A DNA stretch of 15,635 nucleotides, from the NCBI GenBank assembly GCA_022563215.1, contig JADFNT010000008.1, positions 1 through 15,635 of the forward strand, in the 5' to 3' direction. Shown piece after piece: positions 8,857 through 15,635 of the stretch (positions are counted from its first letter, which is position 1; each line of letters starts with the position of its first letter). The notes below the pieces were generated by a model. That model was not told the origin of the DNA. It did not search any database and worked only from the letters and a program-made list of their open reading frames with translations. A program made the translations under genes and the position numbers. The stretch is from Pseudomonadota bacterium. GTDB taxonomy: Bacteria; Pseudomonadota; Alphaproteobacteria; Rhodospirillales; Casp-alpha2.

Positions 8857-9179
8857 TGACGGCGAAGCTTAAAATCAGGAAAGGCGACCGGGTCATTGTG
8901 ACGACCGGCAAGGACAAAGGGAAAACCGGCGATGTCCTGAAGATTTTGACCAAGAAGGGCCGCGCCATCGTCCAGGACGTCAACATGATCAAGCGCCATC
9001 AACGGCCGACCCAGACCTCGGGCGGCGGCATCGTCGAAAAAGAGGCGTCTATTCATATTTCCAATTTGGCGCATATCGACCCCAAGGACGATAAGCCGAC
9101 ACGGATCGGGTACAGGACCCTCGAAGGGGGCCGCAAGGTGCGCTTCGCCATACGGTCCGGCGAAGTGATTGATAAATAA
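8856..9179 (+). CDS. rplX: 50S ribosomal protein L24
   Basis: L24 is an assembly-initiating protein that binds the 5' domain of 23S rRNA near the tunnel exit. The start at ATG 8856 gives 107 residues ([13 protein letters not shown]). A GTG at 8853 would add one residue, but GAGG (8845–8848) is better spaced for the ATG. The KOW motif is seen as [25 protein letters not shown] near residues 6–30, followed by [11 protein letters not shown]. Size and sequence are ordinary. Confidence 0.97.
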   Translation: MTAKLKIRKGDRVIVTTGKDKGKTGDVLKILTKKGRAIVQDVNMIKRHQRPTQTSGGGIVEKEASIHISNLAHIDPKDDKPTRIGYRTLEGGRKVRFAIRSGEVIDK

Positions 9180-9195
9180 AGCGGGCAGAACGAGC

Positions 9196-10020
9196 ATGAC
9201 ACGCCTACACGATCAATACAAAAACACGGTCAAGCCGGCCTTGATCAAGGAGTTCGGCTACATGAACCCCATGCAGGCGCCGCGGCTGGACAAGATCGTC
9301 CTCAACATGGGCGTCGGCGAAGGCGTTACCGACCGCAAGAAAGTCGAGGCCGCGGCCCGGGAACTGGCCCTGATTGCCGGACAAAAGGCCGTCATCACCA
9401 AGGCCAAGAAGTCGATTGCCACCTACAAGCTTCGCGATGGCATGACCATTGGCTGCAAGGTAACGCTGCGCCGTGATCGGATGTACGAATTTCTCGATCG
9501 TCTGATCACCATCGCCTTGCCGAGGGTCCGGGATTTCCGGGGCATTTCGCCCAGGAGTTTCGACGGCAACGGCAACTTCTCCCTCGGGCTTAAGGAACAG
9601 ATCGTGTTCCCGGAAATCGACTACGACAGGGTCGATCAAATCCGCGGCATGGATGTCGTGATCTGCACCACCGCCAAGACCGACGATGAGGCGAGGGTAT
9701 TGCTTAAAGGGTTGGACATGCCGTTCAGCGGCCGGGACCTGGAAAAGGAAAAAGAAGAAGAAGCCGCCCGGCGGGCCGCCCTCGAGGTGGAAAAACAGGC
9801 CGCCAGGGATGCCATGAAGGAAGTCGAGGAAGCCGAGGAAGCCGATCGGGCCGCGGCTCGTGAAGAAGCCGGGGATGCCGGGGACGCGGGGGACGCGGGT
9901 GGCGATTCTGGTGCCGAGGCGGCCGAAAAGGCGGACTCCCGATCCGCCGATAAGGGAAGCGGCGATTCCTCAAAATCCCCCAAGGCCGAAAAATCGAAGG
10001 GAGAAGACCCCAATGGCTAA
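9196..10020 (+). CDS. rplE: 50S ribosomal protein L5 with long C-terminal tail
   Basis: L5 binds 5S rRNA and is part of the central protuberance, where it contacts P-site tRNA and bridges to S13. Start ATG 9196 ([22 protein letters not shown]) is preferred to an upstream in-frame TTG at 9169 because it matches the family N-terminus. The core covers residues 1–179 and ends with [22 protein letters not shown], the normal end of the roughly 179-residue family. Residues 180–274 are an extra tail. The first half (180–225) is Glu/Ala/Lys/Arg-rich and looks helical or coiled-coil. It is followed by three Gly-Asp-Ala units (226–234) and a Ser/Lys/Asp/Gly-rich end. The tail has about 29 acidic and 17 basic residues. 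The gene overlaps rpsN by eight bases, and the tail DNA carries the rpsN ribosome site. Tail function is unknown. Confidence 0.97.
   Translation: MTRLHDQYKNTVKPALIKEFGYMNPMQAPRLDKIVLNMGVGEGVTDRKKVEAAARELALIAGQKAVITKAKKSIATYKLRDGMTIGCKVTLRRDRMYEFLDRLITIALPRVRDFRGISPRSFDGNGNFSLGLKEQIVFPEIDYDRVDQIRGMDVVICTTAKTDDEARVLLKGLDMPFSGRDLEKEKEEEAARRAALEVEKQAARDAMKEVEEAEEADRAAAREEAGDAGDAGDAGGDSGAEAAEKADSRSADKGSGDSSKSPKAEKSKGEDPNG
9871..9897 (+). repeat. Three 9-base units in the rplE tail
   Basis: GGGGATGCC, GGGGACGCG and GGGGACGCG follow each other in frame and encode Gly-Asp-Ala three times (L5 residues 226–234). Such in-frame microrepeats are a likely route for tail growth by slippage (inference) and could vary in number between strains. 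Confidence 0.7.
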
Positions 10021-10318
10021 GAAAAGCGCCATAGAAAGAGAGAAGAAACGAGTCCGTTTGGCTAATAAATTTGCCGCCAAACGAACGGCCCTGAAGGCTC
10101 AGGCGAAAGACCAAACTCTGTCGCCGGAAGAACGGTTCAATGCCCGCATAAAGCTGGCTCAGCTACCGCGGAATTCGGCTCCGGTGCGCCAACGCCTGCG
10201 CTGTAAGATTTCGGGCCGGCCCCGCGGAAATTACCGAAAGTTCAAGCTCAGCCGCATTGCTTTGCGCGAATTGGCGTCGTCCGGGCAGATTCCCGGAATG
10301 GTTAAATCCAGTTGGTAA
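10013..10318 (+). CDS. rpsN: 30S ribosomal protein S14, zinc-free long form
   Basis: S14 is a late-assembling 30S head protein. It has 101 residues, starting [21 protein letters not shown]. The rRNA-binding end matches the family ([35 protein letters not shown] near residues 60–94). It is the long C-minus form: there is no pair of CxxC motifs, so it should not need zinc. The ATG lies inside the last eight bases of rplE, with GGGAG (9999–10003) in the rplE tail as ribosome site. The open frame continues upstream out of phase with rplE, but that part is not S14-like. Confidence 0.97.
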   Translation: MAKKSAIEREKKRVRLANKFAAKRTALKAQAKDQTLSPEERFNARIKLAQLPRNSAPVRQRLRCKISGRPRGNYRKFKLSRIALRELASSGQIPGMVKSSW

Positions 10319-10331
10319 GGAGAGTCACCCG

Positions 10332-10730
10332 ATGACGATGACCGACCCCTTGGGCGATATGTTGACCCGCATCCGTAACGGACAGCGGGCCCGGAAATCC
10401 TCTGTCATGTCGCCGGCTTCCAGGCTGCGCGCTAATGTGCTCGATGTTCTCAAGCGCGAAGGTTTCATTCGCGATTTTTCCCAGCACGAGGTCCGCCCCG
10501 GCATCTCCGAGATCAAGATCGAGCTCAAGTATCACGAAGGGGATCCGGTGATCCGCGAAATCAGCCGCGTGTCGACTCCTGGCCGGCGCGTTTATTCGGG
10601 AATCAAGGACCTGCCAAGGGTCTATGACGGCCTGGGAATCTCTATTTTATCGACCCCGCAAGGGGTGCTTTCGGATTCGGAAGCCCGCGACAAGAACGTC
10701 GGCGGCGAAGTTCTTTGCCGGGTCTTTTAG
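10332..10730 (+). CDS. rpsH: 30S ribosomal protein S8
   Basis: S8 binds the central domain of 16S rRNA and, in E. coli, represses the spc operon by binding its mRNA near rplE. Start ATG 10332 ([20 protein letters not shown]) gives 132 residues, the usual size. A second ATG two codons on is possible, but AAGGAGAG (10317–10324) fits the first. The C-terminal motif is [33 protein letters not shown]. An S8 target site in this operon could not be identified by eye. Confidence 0.97.
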   Translation: MTMTDPLGDMLTRIRNGQRARKSSVMSPASRLRANVLDVLKREGFIRDFSQHEVRPGISEIKIELKYHEGDPVIREISRVSTPGRRVYSGIKDLPRVYDGLGISILSTPQGVLSDSEARDKNVGGEVLCRVF

Positions 10731-10762
10731 AGTCCTAATTTAGGAAGCAACCGGAAAATTCC

Positions 10763-11296
10763 ATGTCCAGAATTGGCAAAAACCCCGTGGATATCCCCGA
10801 AGGCGTCAACGTCGACCTCGCCGGACAAGTCGTCACCGCCAAGGGAAAGTTGGGGGAACTCAGCGTGACTCTTTCCCGCGAAGTGGAAGTGAGTCGTGAA
10901 GGCGAGCAAATATGGGTCAAACCCCGGACAGATGAACTGTCGGCGCGGAAGATGTGGGGGACTTCCCGGACGATGATTAACAACCTTGTTGCCGGCGTTT
11001 CCGAAGGCTTCTCGCGAAAACTGGAAATTCAGGGCGTCGGGTTCCGGGCCCAAGTCGAGGGCAAGGAACTAATCATGCAGCTCGGGTTTAGCCATGAAAT
11101 CCGGTTCCCGGTTCCGGAAGGCATCACCATCGAGTGTTCGGACCAGACCCATATTTCCGTCAGCGGCGCCGACAAACAGAAGGTCGGCCAAACGGCTTCC
11201 GAAATCAGGGGTTTCCGTCCGCCGGAACCTTACAAGGGCAAGGGAATCCGATACGAAGGCGAGTATGTCTTCCGCAAGGAAGGCAAGAAAAAGTAA
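10763..11296 (+). CDS. rplF: 50S ribosomal protein L6
   Basis: L6 lies near the factor-binding region (sarcin-ricin loop) of the 50S subunit. It has 177 residues, the family length, in two homologous domains. [15 protein letters not shown] starts the first, and the second contains [14 protein letters not shown] and [29 protein letters not shown] near residues 142–170. The 32-base gap before it contains a small palindrome (TCCTAATTTAGGA, 10733–10745), and GGAAAA (10753–10758) is the nearest weak ribosome site. The stop overlaps rplR by one base (TAATG). Confidence 0.98.
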   Translation: MSRIGKNPVDIPEGVNVDLAGQVVTAKGKLGELSVTLSREVEVSREGEQIWVKPRTDELSARKMWGTSRTMINNLVAGVSEGFSRKLEIQGVGFRAQVEGKELIMQLGFSHEIRFPVPEGITIECSDQTHISVSGADKQKVGQTASEIRGFRPPEPYKGKGIRYEGEYVFRKEGKKK

Positions 11297-11658
11297 TGGC
11301 CAAAACAAAACATTTATTCAACCGGCGCAAGGGACGGACACGCCAGCAGCTTCAGCGCAAATCCGGGCAGCGCCCGCGGCTGTCCGTTTTCCGGTCGGGA
11401 AAACATATCTACGCCCAGGTCATCGACGATCGCCAACAGGTCACCCTGGTGGCGGCCTCGACGCTGGATAAGGACCTGCGCGGAAAACTGAAGACCGGAG
11501 CCGACAAGGACGCCGCCGGTCAGGTCGGCAAGACCATCGCCGAGCGGGCGATCGCAAAGGGAATCAAGGAAGTCATCTTCGACCGTGGCGGATACAGATA
11601 CCACGGCCGGGTCAAGGCCCTGGCCGATGCCGCCCGCGAGGGCGGACTGAGTTTTTAG
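11296..11658 (+). CDS. rplR: 50S ribosomal protein L18
   Basis: L18 binds 5S rRNA with L5 in the central protuberance. Start ATG 11296 gives 120 residues ([19 protein letters not shown]). Family features are [20 protein letters not shown] near residues 27–46 and [29 protein letters not shown] at the C-terminus. The longer open frame upstream is within rplF and is not L18-like. The TAATG overlap suggests reinitiation by ribosomes ending rplF. Confidence 0.98.
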   Translation: MAKTKHLFNRRKGRTRQQLQRKSGQRPRLSVFRSGKHIYAQVIDDRQQVTLVAASTLDKDLRGKLKTGADKDAAGQVGKTIAERAIAKGIKEVIFDRGGYRYHGRVKALADAAREGGLSF

Positions 11659-11670
11659 GGGAGCATTTTA

Positions 11671-12276
11671 ATGGCCGAAACAAGACCTCCTTCATCACGG
11701 CCCCGCGGTGGGCGGGGATCACCCCGTGGACGCGACCGCAACCAGGACCGGGATGAGGGAGACGATCTTCTAGACAAGCTGGTCCACATCAACCGTGTCG
11801 CCAAAGTGGTCAAGGGTGGCCGCCGGTTTTCCTTCGGTGCCCTGGTGGTGATCGGCGACGGACGGGGCCGGGTCGGTTATGGTACCGGCAAGGCCCGTGA
11901 GGTCCCGGAAGCCATCCGCAAGGCCACCGATCAGGCGAAACGGAGCATGGTCCAAATACCGCTCCGCGAAGGCCGCACCCTTCATCATGATGTCAAGGGC
12001 CGTTACGGCGCCGGAAAAGTTATCCTCAGGGCGGCGCCGCCGGGGACCGGCATCATTGCCGGAGGACCCATGCGCGCCGTTTTCGAGACCATGGGAGTCC
12101 AGGACGTGGTCGCCAAATCCATCGGCAGTTCCAATCCCCATAACATGGTCAAGGCCACTTTTCAGGCCCTTCAGTCCTGCTCCTCGCCCCGAAGCGTCGC
12201 TTCCCGGCGCGGAAAGAAGGTTTCCGAGATCGTTTCGCGACGGGGTGGGCCGCCGGAAGCCGCCGCCAAGGAATAA
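11671..12276 (+). CDS. rpsE: 30S ribosomal protein S5
   Basis: S5 is a 30S body protein involved in decoding accuracy; changes in its loop give spectinomycin resistance in E. coli. It has 201 residues, longer than the 167 of E. coli. An N-terminal Arg/Gly/Asp-rich extension covers about residues 1–30 and is common in alphaproteobacteria as far as I know. The double-stranded RNA-binding-like domain begins [28 protein letters not shown], with the spectinomycin-associated loop near 47–53. Conserved [18 protein letters not shown] and [18 protein letters not shown] follow. It ends with a short Ala/Lys tail. AGGGGAG shortly before the start is the ribosome site. Confidence 0.98.
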   Translation: MAETRPPSSRPRGGRGSPRGRDRNQDRDEGDDLLDKLVHINRVAKVVKGGRRFSFGALVVIGDGRGRVGYGTGKAREVPEAIRKATDQAKRSMVQIPLREGRTLHHDVKGRYGAGKVILRAAPPGTGIIAGGPMRAVFETMGVQDVVAKSIGSSNPHNMVKATFQALQSCSSPRSVASRRGKKVSEIVSRRGGPPEAAAKE

Positions 12277-12280
12277 GACG

Positions 12281-12481
12281 ATGGCCGAAAGCAAAAAGAA
12301 ATCGACCCTCAAGGTCACGCAAACCCGCAGCCCTATTGGGCGTCCGCCTGACCAGCGCGCGACGCTGATCGGGTTGGGCCTGAACAAGATCAACCGGACC
12401 CGCGAGCTTGAGGACACGCCGTCCGTCCGCGGCATGATTGAAAAAGTCAGCCACCTTGTCCGCGTTGATGAAGACGGCTGA
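12281..12481 (+). CDS. rpmD: 50S ribosomal protein L30
   Basis: L30 is a small 50S protein. It has 66 residues starting at ATG 12281 ([22 protein letters not shown]), with AAGGA at 12268–12272 as ribosome site. [39 protein letters not shown] covers the family's conserved core, including the usual GLGL turn. A few extra basic residues precede the first strand. It lies four bases after rpsE. No anomaly seen. Confidence 0.97.
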   Translation: MAESKKKSTLKVTQTRSPIGRPPDQRATLIGLGLNKINRTRELEDTPSVRGMIEKVSHLVRVDEDG

Positions 12482-12498
12482 ACAAGAAAGTTAATGAG

Positions 12499-13257
12499 AT
12501 GAGATTGAACGAACTTAGTGATTGCCAGGGCGCGCGCAAACCCAGGAGGCGGGTTGGACGCGGCATAGGTTCCGGCAAGGGTAAGACTTCCGGGCGTGGC
12601 CATAAGGGCCAGAAATCCCGGAGCGGCGTTTCCCTGCTCGGCTTCGAAGGCGGTCAGATGCCGCTTTACCGGCGGCTGCCGAAGCGCGGGTTCAACAATC
12701 CCTTTTCCAAGGATTACGCCGAACTGACCCTCGCCACCCTGGAAGCCGCCGTCGTCAAGGGCAAGATCGACGCCAAGAAACCGGTGACCGAGGAAGTGCT
12801 TCGCGCCAGCGGCATGGTGAAAAAGAGCCGCCACGGCGTGCGCCTGCTTGCAAAAGGTGAATTGAAGGCAAAATTAACCATTGAGGTAACCGGGGCCTCG
12901 AAGGGGGCGATCGCGGCGGTCGAAAAAGCCGGCGGCGGCATTACCGTGACGCCTCCGAAACCGAAGCCCGAAGGCAAGGGCAAGGCGCGGCACCGGAAGT
13001 TCAAGGAAGGCGCCGAAGCGCCGAAGAAGAAAGCCGGGTCCGGAGCCGACGAGGGCTCCAAGGAAGGCACCGGAAAAGAGGCCAAGGAAGGCAAGGCCGA
13101 TAAGAAGGCCAAGAAGAATGAGGCCGGGCAGGCGGAACAACAAAAAGATTCGGCTGGTGAAAAGGTGCGGGACAAAGAAGAAGGGGAACAACCCTCTGAA
13201 ACTAAAGAGGGAACCAAAGGCGGCGGGGACGGCGACTCGGGCTCGGACGAAAGTTAG
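12499..13257 (+). CDS. rplO: 50S ribosomal protein L15 with long charged C-terminal tail
   Basis: L15 binds 23S rRNA and takes part in late 50S assembly. The start ATG 12499 gives [22 protein letters not shown], then the Gly/Lys/Arg-rich extended arm ([20 protein letters not shown]) and [20 protein letters not shown], all diagnostic. The globular domain ends near residue 150 ([20 protein letters not shown]), the normal end of a family of about 145–160 residues. The protein goes on to 252. Residues 152–252 are low complexity, Lys-rich first (152–206) and then increasingly Glu/Asp/Gly/Ser-rich. Overall there are about 25 basic and 23 acidic residues. A second ATG at 12494 opens a two-codon frame (ATGAGATGA) overlapping this start. 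The tail's role is unknown. Confidence 0.97.
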   Translation: MRLNELSDCQGARKPRRRVGRGIGSGKGKTSGRGHKGQKSRSGVSLLGFEGGQMPLYRRLPKRGFNNPFSKDYAELTLATLEAAVVKGKIDAKKPVTEEVLRASGMVKKSRHGVRLLAKGELKAKLTIEVTGASKGAIAAVEKAGGGITVTPPKPKPEGKGKARHRKFKEGAEAPKKKAGSGADEGSKEGTGKEAKEGKADKKAKKNEAGQAEQQKDSAGEKVRDKEEGEQPSETKEGTKGGGDGDSGSDES

Positions 13258-13273
13258 ACAATAAAGCGCATCG

Positions 13274-14614
13274 ATGGCATCAGCAGCCGAACAATTAGCT
13301 TCCGGTATGAACTTCGGGGCCTTCGCCAAGGCCACCGAGTTGAAAAAGCGTATTTGGTTCACTCTGGGTGCGCTGATCGTCTATCGCCTCGGCACCTATA
13401 TTCCCCTCCCCGGTATCGACCCGGTGGTCCTTCAAGACATCTTCCGTCAAAACCAGGGCGGTGTGCTGGGCATGTTCGACATGTTCTCCGGCGGGGCGTT
13501 GAGGCGGATGACGATCTTCGCCCTCAATATCATGCCCTACATTTCGTCCTCCATTATCATGCAGTTGATGACGGCGGTATCGCCGCAGCTCGAGGCGTTG
13601 AAAAAGGAAGGCGAAAGCGGCCGTAAGAAGATCAACCAATATACCCGCTACGGCACCGTGGTCATTGCGGCGTTTCAGGCCTACGGCATATCCGCCGGCC
13701 TCGAAGGCATGAGCTCTTCCGCCGGCCCGGCGGTGACGGATCCGGGAGCGTTTTTCCGTTTTCAGGTGGTGGTGACTCTTATCGGCGGAACCATTTTCCT
13801 GATGTGGCTGGGCGAACAGATCACGGCGCGCGGGGTCGGCAACGGTATCTCGCTGATAATCTTCTCTGGCATCGTCGCCAACCTGCCAAGCGCCCTTGCC
13901 GGGACGCTGGAATTGGGACGGACGGGGGCGCTGTCGACCGCCTTCATCATCTTTTTGCTGATGATGTCGGTCGGCGTCATTTATTTCATCGTCTTTGTCG
14001 AACGCGCCCAGCGCCGGATCATCGTCCAATATCCGAAACGCCAACGCGGCAACAAGATGACCGGCGGCGAAAGCTCGCATCTGCCGTTGAAAATCAACAC
14101 CGCCGGTGTGATTCCGCCGATTTTCGCCAGTTCCCTGCTGCTGATGCCGATGACGGTAATCGGATTTTCGGCCGGATCGGGCCCGGAATGGTTGACCAAC
14201 ATAGCCGCCTATCTGGGACGCGGGCAGCCGTTGTATCTATTTATTTATATTTCCATGGTCGTGTTTTTCGCTTTCTTTTATACGGCGGTGGTTTTCAATC
14301 CCACGGATACAGCGGATAACCTGAAACGCTACGGCGGCTTCATTCCCGGTATCCGGCCGGGCAAAAACACGGCGGAATACCTGGATTGGGTTTTGACCCG
14401 CCTGACCGTTACCGGCGCCAGCTATTTGGCGGCCATCTGCCTGCTGCCGGAACTGTTGATTTCAAAATATTCGGTACCGTTCTATTTCGGCGGCACCAGC
14501 CTTCTGATCGTCGTTACGGTGACCATGGATACGGTGGCCCAAGTGCAGTCCCATCTTCTGGCGCACCAGTACGAGGGTTTGATCAAGAAATCGAGGCTGA
14601 AAGGCCGGCGGTAA
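13274..14614 (+). CDS. secY: Protein translocase channel subunit SecY
   Basis: SecY is the inner-membrane pore of the Sec pathway, working with SecE, SecG and SecA or with ribosomes. It has 446 residues, the usual length, with ten hydrophobic segments; the first spans about residues 27–46 (WFTLGALIVYRLGTYIPLPGID). The plug and TM2 region follows (GGVLGMFDMFSGGALRRMTIFALNIMPYISSSIIMQL). The cytosolic C4 loop is VERAQRRIIVQYPKRQRGNKM near 241–262, and the C5 loop is GGFIPGIRPGKNTAEYL near 354–370. Both are SecA- and ribosome-contact regions. The ATG lacks an evident ribosome site in the 16 bases after rplO, so coupling to rplO translation is possible. The stop overlaps adk by one base (TAATG). 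Confidence 0.98.
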   Translation: MASAAEQLASGMNFGAFAKATELKKRIWFTLGALIVYRLGTYIPLPGIDPVVLQDIFRQNQGGVLGMFDMFSGGALRRMTIFALNIMPYISSSIIMQLMTAVSPQLEALKKEGESGRKKINQYTRYGTVVIAAFQAYGISAGLEGMSSSAGPAVTDPGAFFRFQVVVTLIGGTIFLMWLGEQITARGVGNGISLIIFSGIVANLPSALAGTLELGRTGALSTAFIIFLLMMSVGVIYFIVFVERAQRRIIVQYPKRQRGNKMTGGESSHLPLKINTAGVIPPIFASSLLLMPMTVIGFSAGSGPEWLTNIAAYLGRGQPLYLFIYISMVVFFAFFYTAVVFNPTDTADNLKRYGGFIPGIRPGKNTAEYLDWVLTRLTVTGASYLAAICLLPELLISKYSVPFYFGGTSLLIVVTVTMDTVAQVQSHLLAHQYEGLIKKSRLKGRR

Positions 14615-15258
14615 TGAATCTCATCCTTTTTGGACCTCCGGGCGCCGGCAAGGGAACCCAGGCAAAGCGCCTGCAGGAAACCCACGGCATCGTCCAGCTA
14701 TCCACCGGGGATATGCTGCGCGCCGAAGTGGATTCAGGCAGCGAACTCGGCCTTCGGGCCAAGGAAATCATGGAAACCGGCCAATTGGTGCCCGATGACA
14801 TGATTATCGCCATGATTTCGTCGCGCATCGACCAGGAAGACTGTAAAGACGGTTTCATTTTGGACGGTTTCCCGCGCACCAAGCCTCAGGCGGAGTCCCT
14901 CGACTCGATGCTGACTGAAAAGGGATTGGATATCGACCATGTCATCGAAATCAAGGTCGACGACGATGCCATGATCAAACGGATTGCCGGCCGGTTTTCA
15001 TGCGCTGTGTGCGGCGCCGGATACCATGATGAGTTTCAAAAACCTGAAAAAGACGGTATTTGCAACCAATGCGGGGGCACCGAATTTACCCGCCGCGCCG
15101 ACGATAACGCGGAAGCGGTTACCGCCCGGCTTCAGGCCTATCATGATCAAACTTCCCCTATCTTTTCCTATTACAAGGAAAAAGGGCTAATGGAGAAAGT
15201 TGACGGCATGGCCAAAATCGATGCAGTGACGGAGCAAATGAATGCCCTTCTGGGATAA
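14614..15258 (+). CDS. adk: Adenylate kinase, four-cysteine LID type
   Basis: Adenylate kinase interconverts ATP plus AMP and two ADP in the cytoplasm. The ATG at 14614, within the secY stop, gives 214 residues. The P-loop GPPGAGKGT is at 7–15, the AMP-binding region STGDMLR at 30–36 and DGFPRT at 84–89. The LID holds Cys130, Cys133, Cys150 and Cys153 as two CxxC pairs, the pattern of the structural-zinc long form, and RRADDN at 160–165 is conserved. secY–adk linkage is common in bacteria. The open frame upstream belongs to a shadow of secY. Confidence 0.98.
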   Translation: MNLILFGPPGAGKGTQAKRLQETHGIVQLSTGDMLRAEVDSGSELGLRAKEIMETGQLVPDDMIIAMISSRIDQEDCKDGFILDGFPRTKPQAESLDSMLTEKGLDIDHVIEIKVDDDAMIKRIAGRFSCAVCGAGYHDEFQKPEKDGICNQCGGTEFTRRADDNAEAVTARLQAYHDQTSPIFSYYKEKGLMEKVDGMAKIDAVTEQMNALLG

Positions 15259-15290
15259 TGAAAAAGGGCGGAATAGTGCGGCTGAGCGTG

Positions 15291-15318
15291 TTGACTTGGG
15301 GCTATCAAGCCCTATAAT
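15291..15318 (+). promoter_or_regulatory. Sigma-70-type promoter before rpsM
   Basis: TTGACT (15291–15296) and a perfect TATAAT (15313–15318) are separated by 16 bases. Transcription would start near 15325, about 60 bases before the rpsM start. The spacer holds a 5-bp inverted repeat, GGGCT-ATCA-AGCCC (15299–15312). This is the best promoter match I found in the window and lies in its longest non-coding gap (15259–15385). It suggests the alpha group (rpsM onward) has its own transcription start in addition to any read-through from adk. Confidence 0.75.
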
Positions 15319-15371
15319 CGCGCCTCTTCCGGCACCCAATGGACGAAAAAAGTTATTTATTTCCAAGGTTT

Positions 15372-15377
15372 AAGGAG
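15372..15377 (+). promoter_or_regulatory. Ribosome binding site deciding the rpsM TTG start
   Basis: AAGGAG ends eight bases before TTG 15386, an ideal spacing. An ATG at 15379 lies only one base after it and in another frame, so it is too close to be used from this site. Confidence 0.75.
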
Positions 15378-15385
15378 AATGGGCT

Positions 15386-15635
15386 TTGGCGCGTATCGCT
15401 GGCGTTAATATTCCGACCGCGAAGAGGGTCGTAATCGGCCTCACGTATATTCACGGCATCGGCCGGAACTCAGCCAACAAGATCTGCCAGGATATCGGCA
15501 TTCCCGCGGAACGACGGGTCAACGACCTCACCGACGACGAATTGGTGCGGATCCGCGAAACCATCGACCAGGAATTTCAGGTCGAAGGCGACCTTCGGCG
15601 CGAAGTGGCCATGAACGTGAAGCGGTTGATGGACC
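15386..15635 (+). CDS. rpsM: 30S ribosomal protein S13, 3'-truncated by the window edge
   Basis: S13 is a 30S head protein that contacts P-site tRNA and bridges to L5. The first 83 residues are visible: [26 protein letters not shown], then [15 protein letters not shown] and [17 protein letters not shown], all diagnostic. The rest lies beyond the window. The start is TTG at 15386: no ATG or GTG is in frame upstream, the family N-terminus begins here, and AAGGAG has the right spacing. It is the first gene of the alpha group, where rpsK, rpoA and rplQ would be expected next (known for the cluster, not seen here). Confidence 0.97.
   Translation, partial: MARIAGVNIPTAKRVVIGLTYIHGIGRNSANKICQDIGIPAERRVNDLTDDELVRIRETIDQEFQVEGDLRREVAMNVKRLMD

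Noticed and set aside
9169..9195. TTG at 9169 as the rplE start
   Set aside because: It would add nine residues (MINKAGRTS) not seen in L5 and would begin inside rplX; ATG 9196 gives the family N-terminus.
11770..12834. Minus-strand 354-codon frame spanning rpsE, rpmD and rplO
   Set aside because: It crosses three well-supported genes on the other strand and shows no recognisable domain; explained by codon bias leaving few antisense stops.
14984..15190. Plus-strand 68-codon frame inside adk
   Set aside because: It is an out-of-frame shadow of adk with no family resemblance.
14734..15258. Novel regulatory or defence gene next to secY
   Set aside because: The gene is a standard adenylate kinase; the four-cysteine LID is a known variant, so it is noted in the feature only.
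15299..15312. GGGCT-ATCA-AGCCC as an intrinsic terminator of adk
   Set aside because: The stem is only five base pairs and no T-run follows; the same bases form the spacer of a good promoter.
1..15635. CRISPR arrays, insertion sequences, tRNA or rRNA genes
   Set aside because: No spaced direct repeats, transposase-like products, terminal inverted repeats or RNA gene signatures were seen; nearly all of the window is coding for known housekeeping proteins.

Overview
The window is one co-directional run of translation genes from the str–S10–spc–alpha ribosomal protein cluster of a bacterium, all on the + strand, with both ends cut. The content points to an alphaproteobacterium, possibly Rhodospirillales-like; this is inference from proteins and gene order, not a database match. 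The clues are the order secY–adk–rpsM with no rpmJ or infA between them, a 101-residue zinc-free S14, an adenylate kinase with a four-cysteine LID, S5 with an RG-rich N-terminus, and a GC-rich genome with GCC/ATC/GGC codon preference.

Layout: 2–1831 is the 3' part of fusA (EF-G), followed by tuf (EF-Tu, 1855–3045). A strong GC hairpin with a T-run (3056–3085) separates tuf from the S10 group: rpsJ, rplC, rplD, rplW, rplB, rpsS, rplV, rpsC, rplP, rpmC, rpsQ (3100–8452). The spc group follows without a clear break: rplN, rplX, rplE, rpsN, rpsH, rplF, rplR, rpsE, rpmD, rplO, secY (8488–14614), then adk (14614–15258). A near-consensus sigma-70 promoter lies in the 127-base gap after adk. It precedes rpsM (S13, TTG start, cut by the window end), the first gene of the alpha group.

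The genes form a growth-rate-linked unit. They supply two GTPase factors of elongation, proteins of both ribosomal subunits, the protein-export channel and the enzyme that balances adenine nucleotides. Most gaps are under 40 bases and several genes overlap (ATGA at rplD/rplW; TAATG at rplV/rpsC, rplF/rplR and secY/adk; 8 bases at rplE/rpsN). This suggests translational coupling. No gene-free stretch exceeds 130 bases, and I saw no mobile elements, RNA genes or CRISPR arrays.

I see no new multi-gene system here. The most unusual feature is that three 50S proteins from one operon, L3, L5 and L15, carry long low-complexity charged C-terminal tails of about 79, 95 and 101 residues beyond the usual family ends. 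Other points worth a second look are the tuf/rpsJ hairpin, a 14-bp hairpin between rpsJ and rplC, mosaic codon use inside tuf, and the rpsM promoter with its TTG start next to an out-of-frame ATG.
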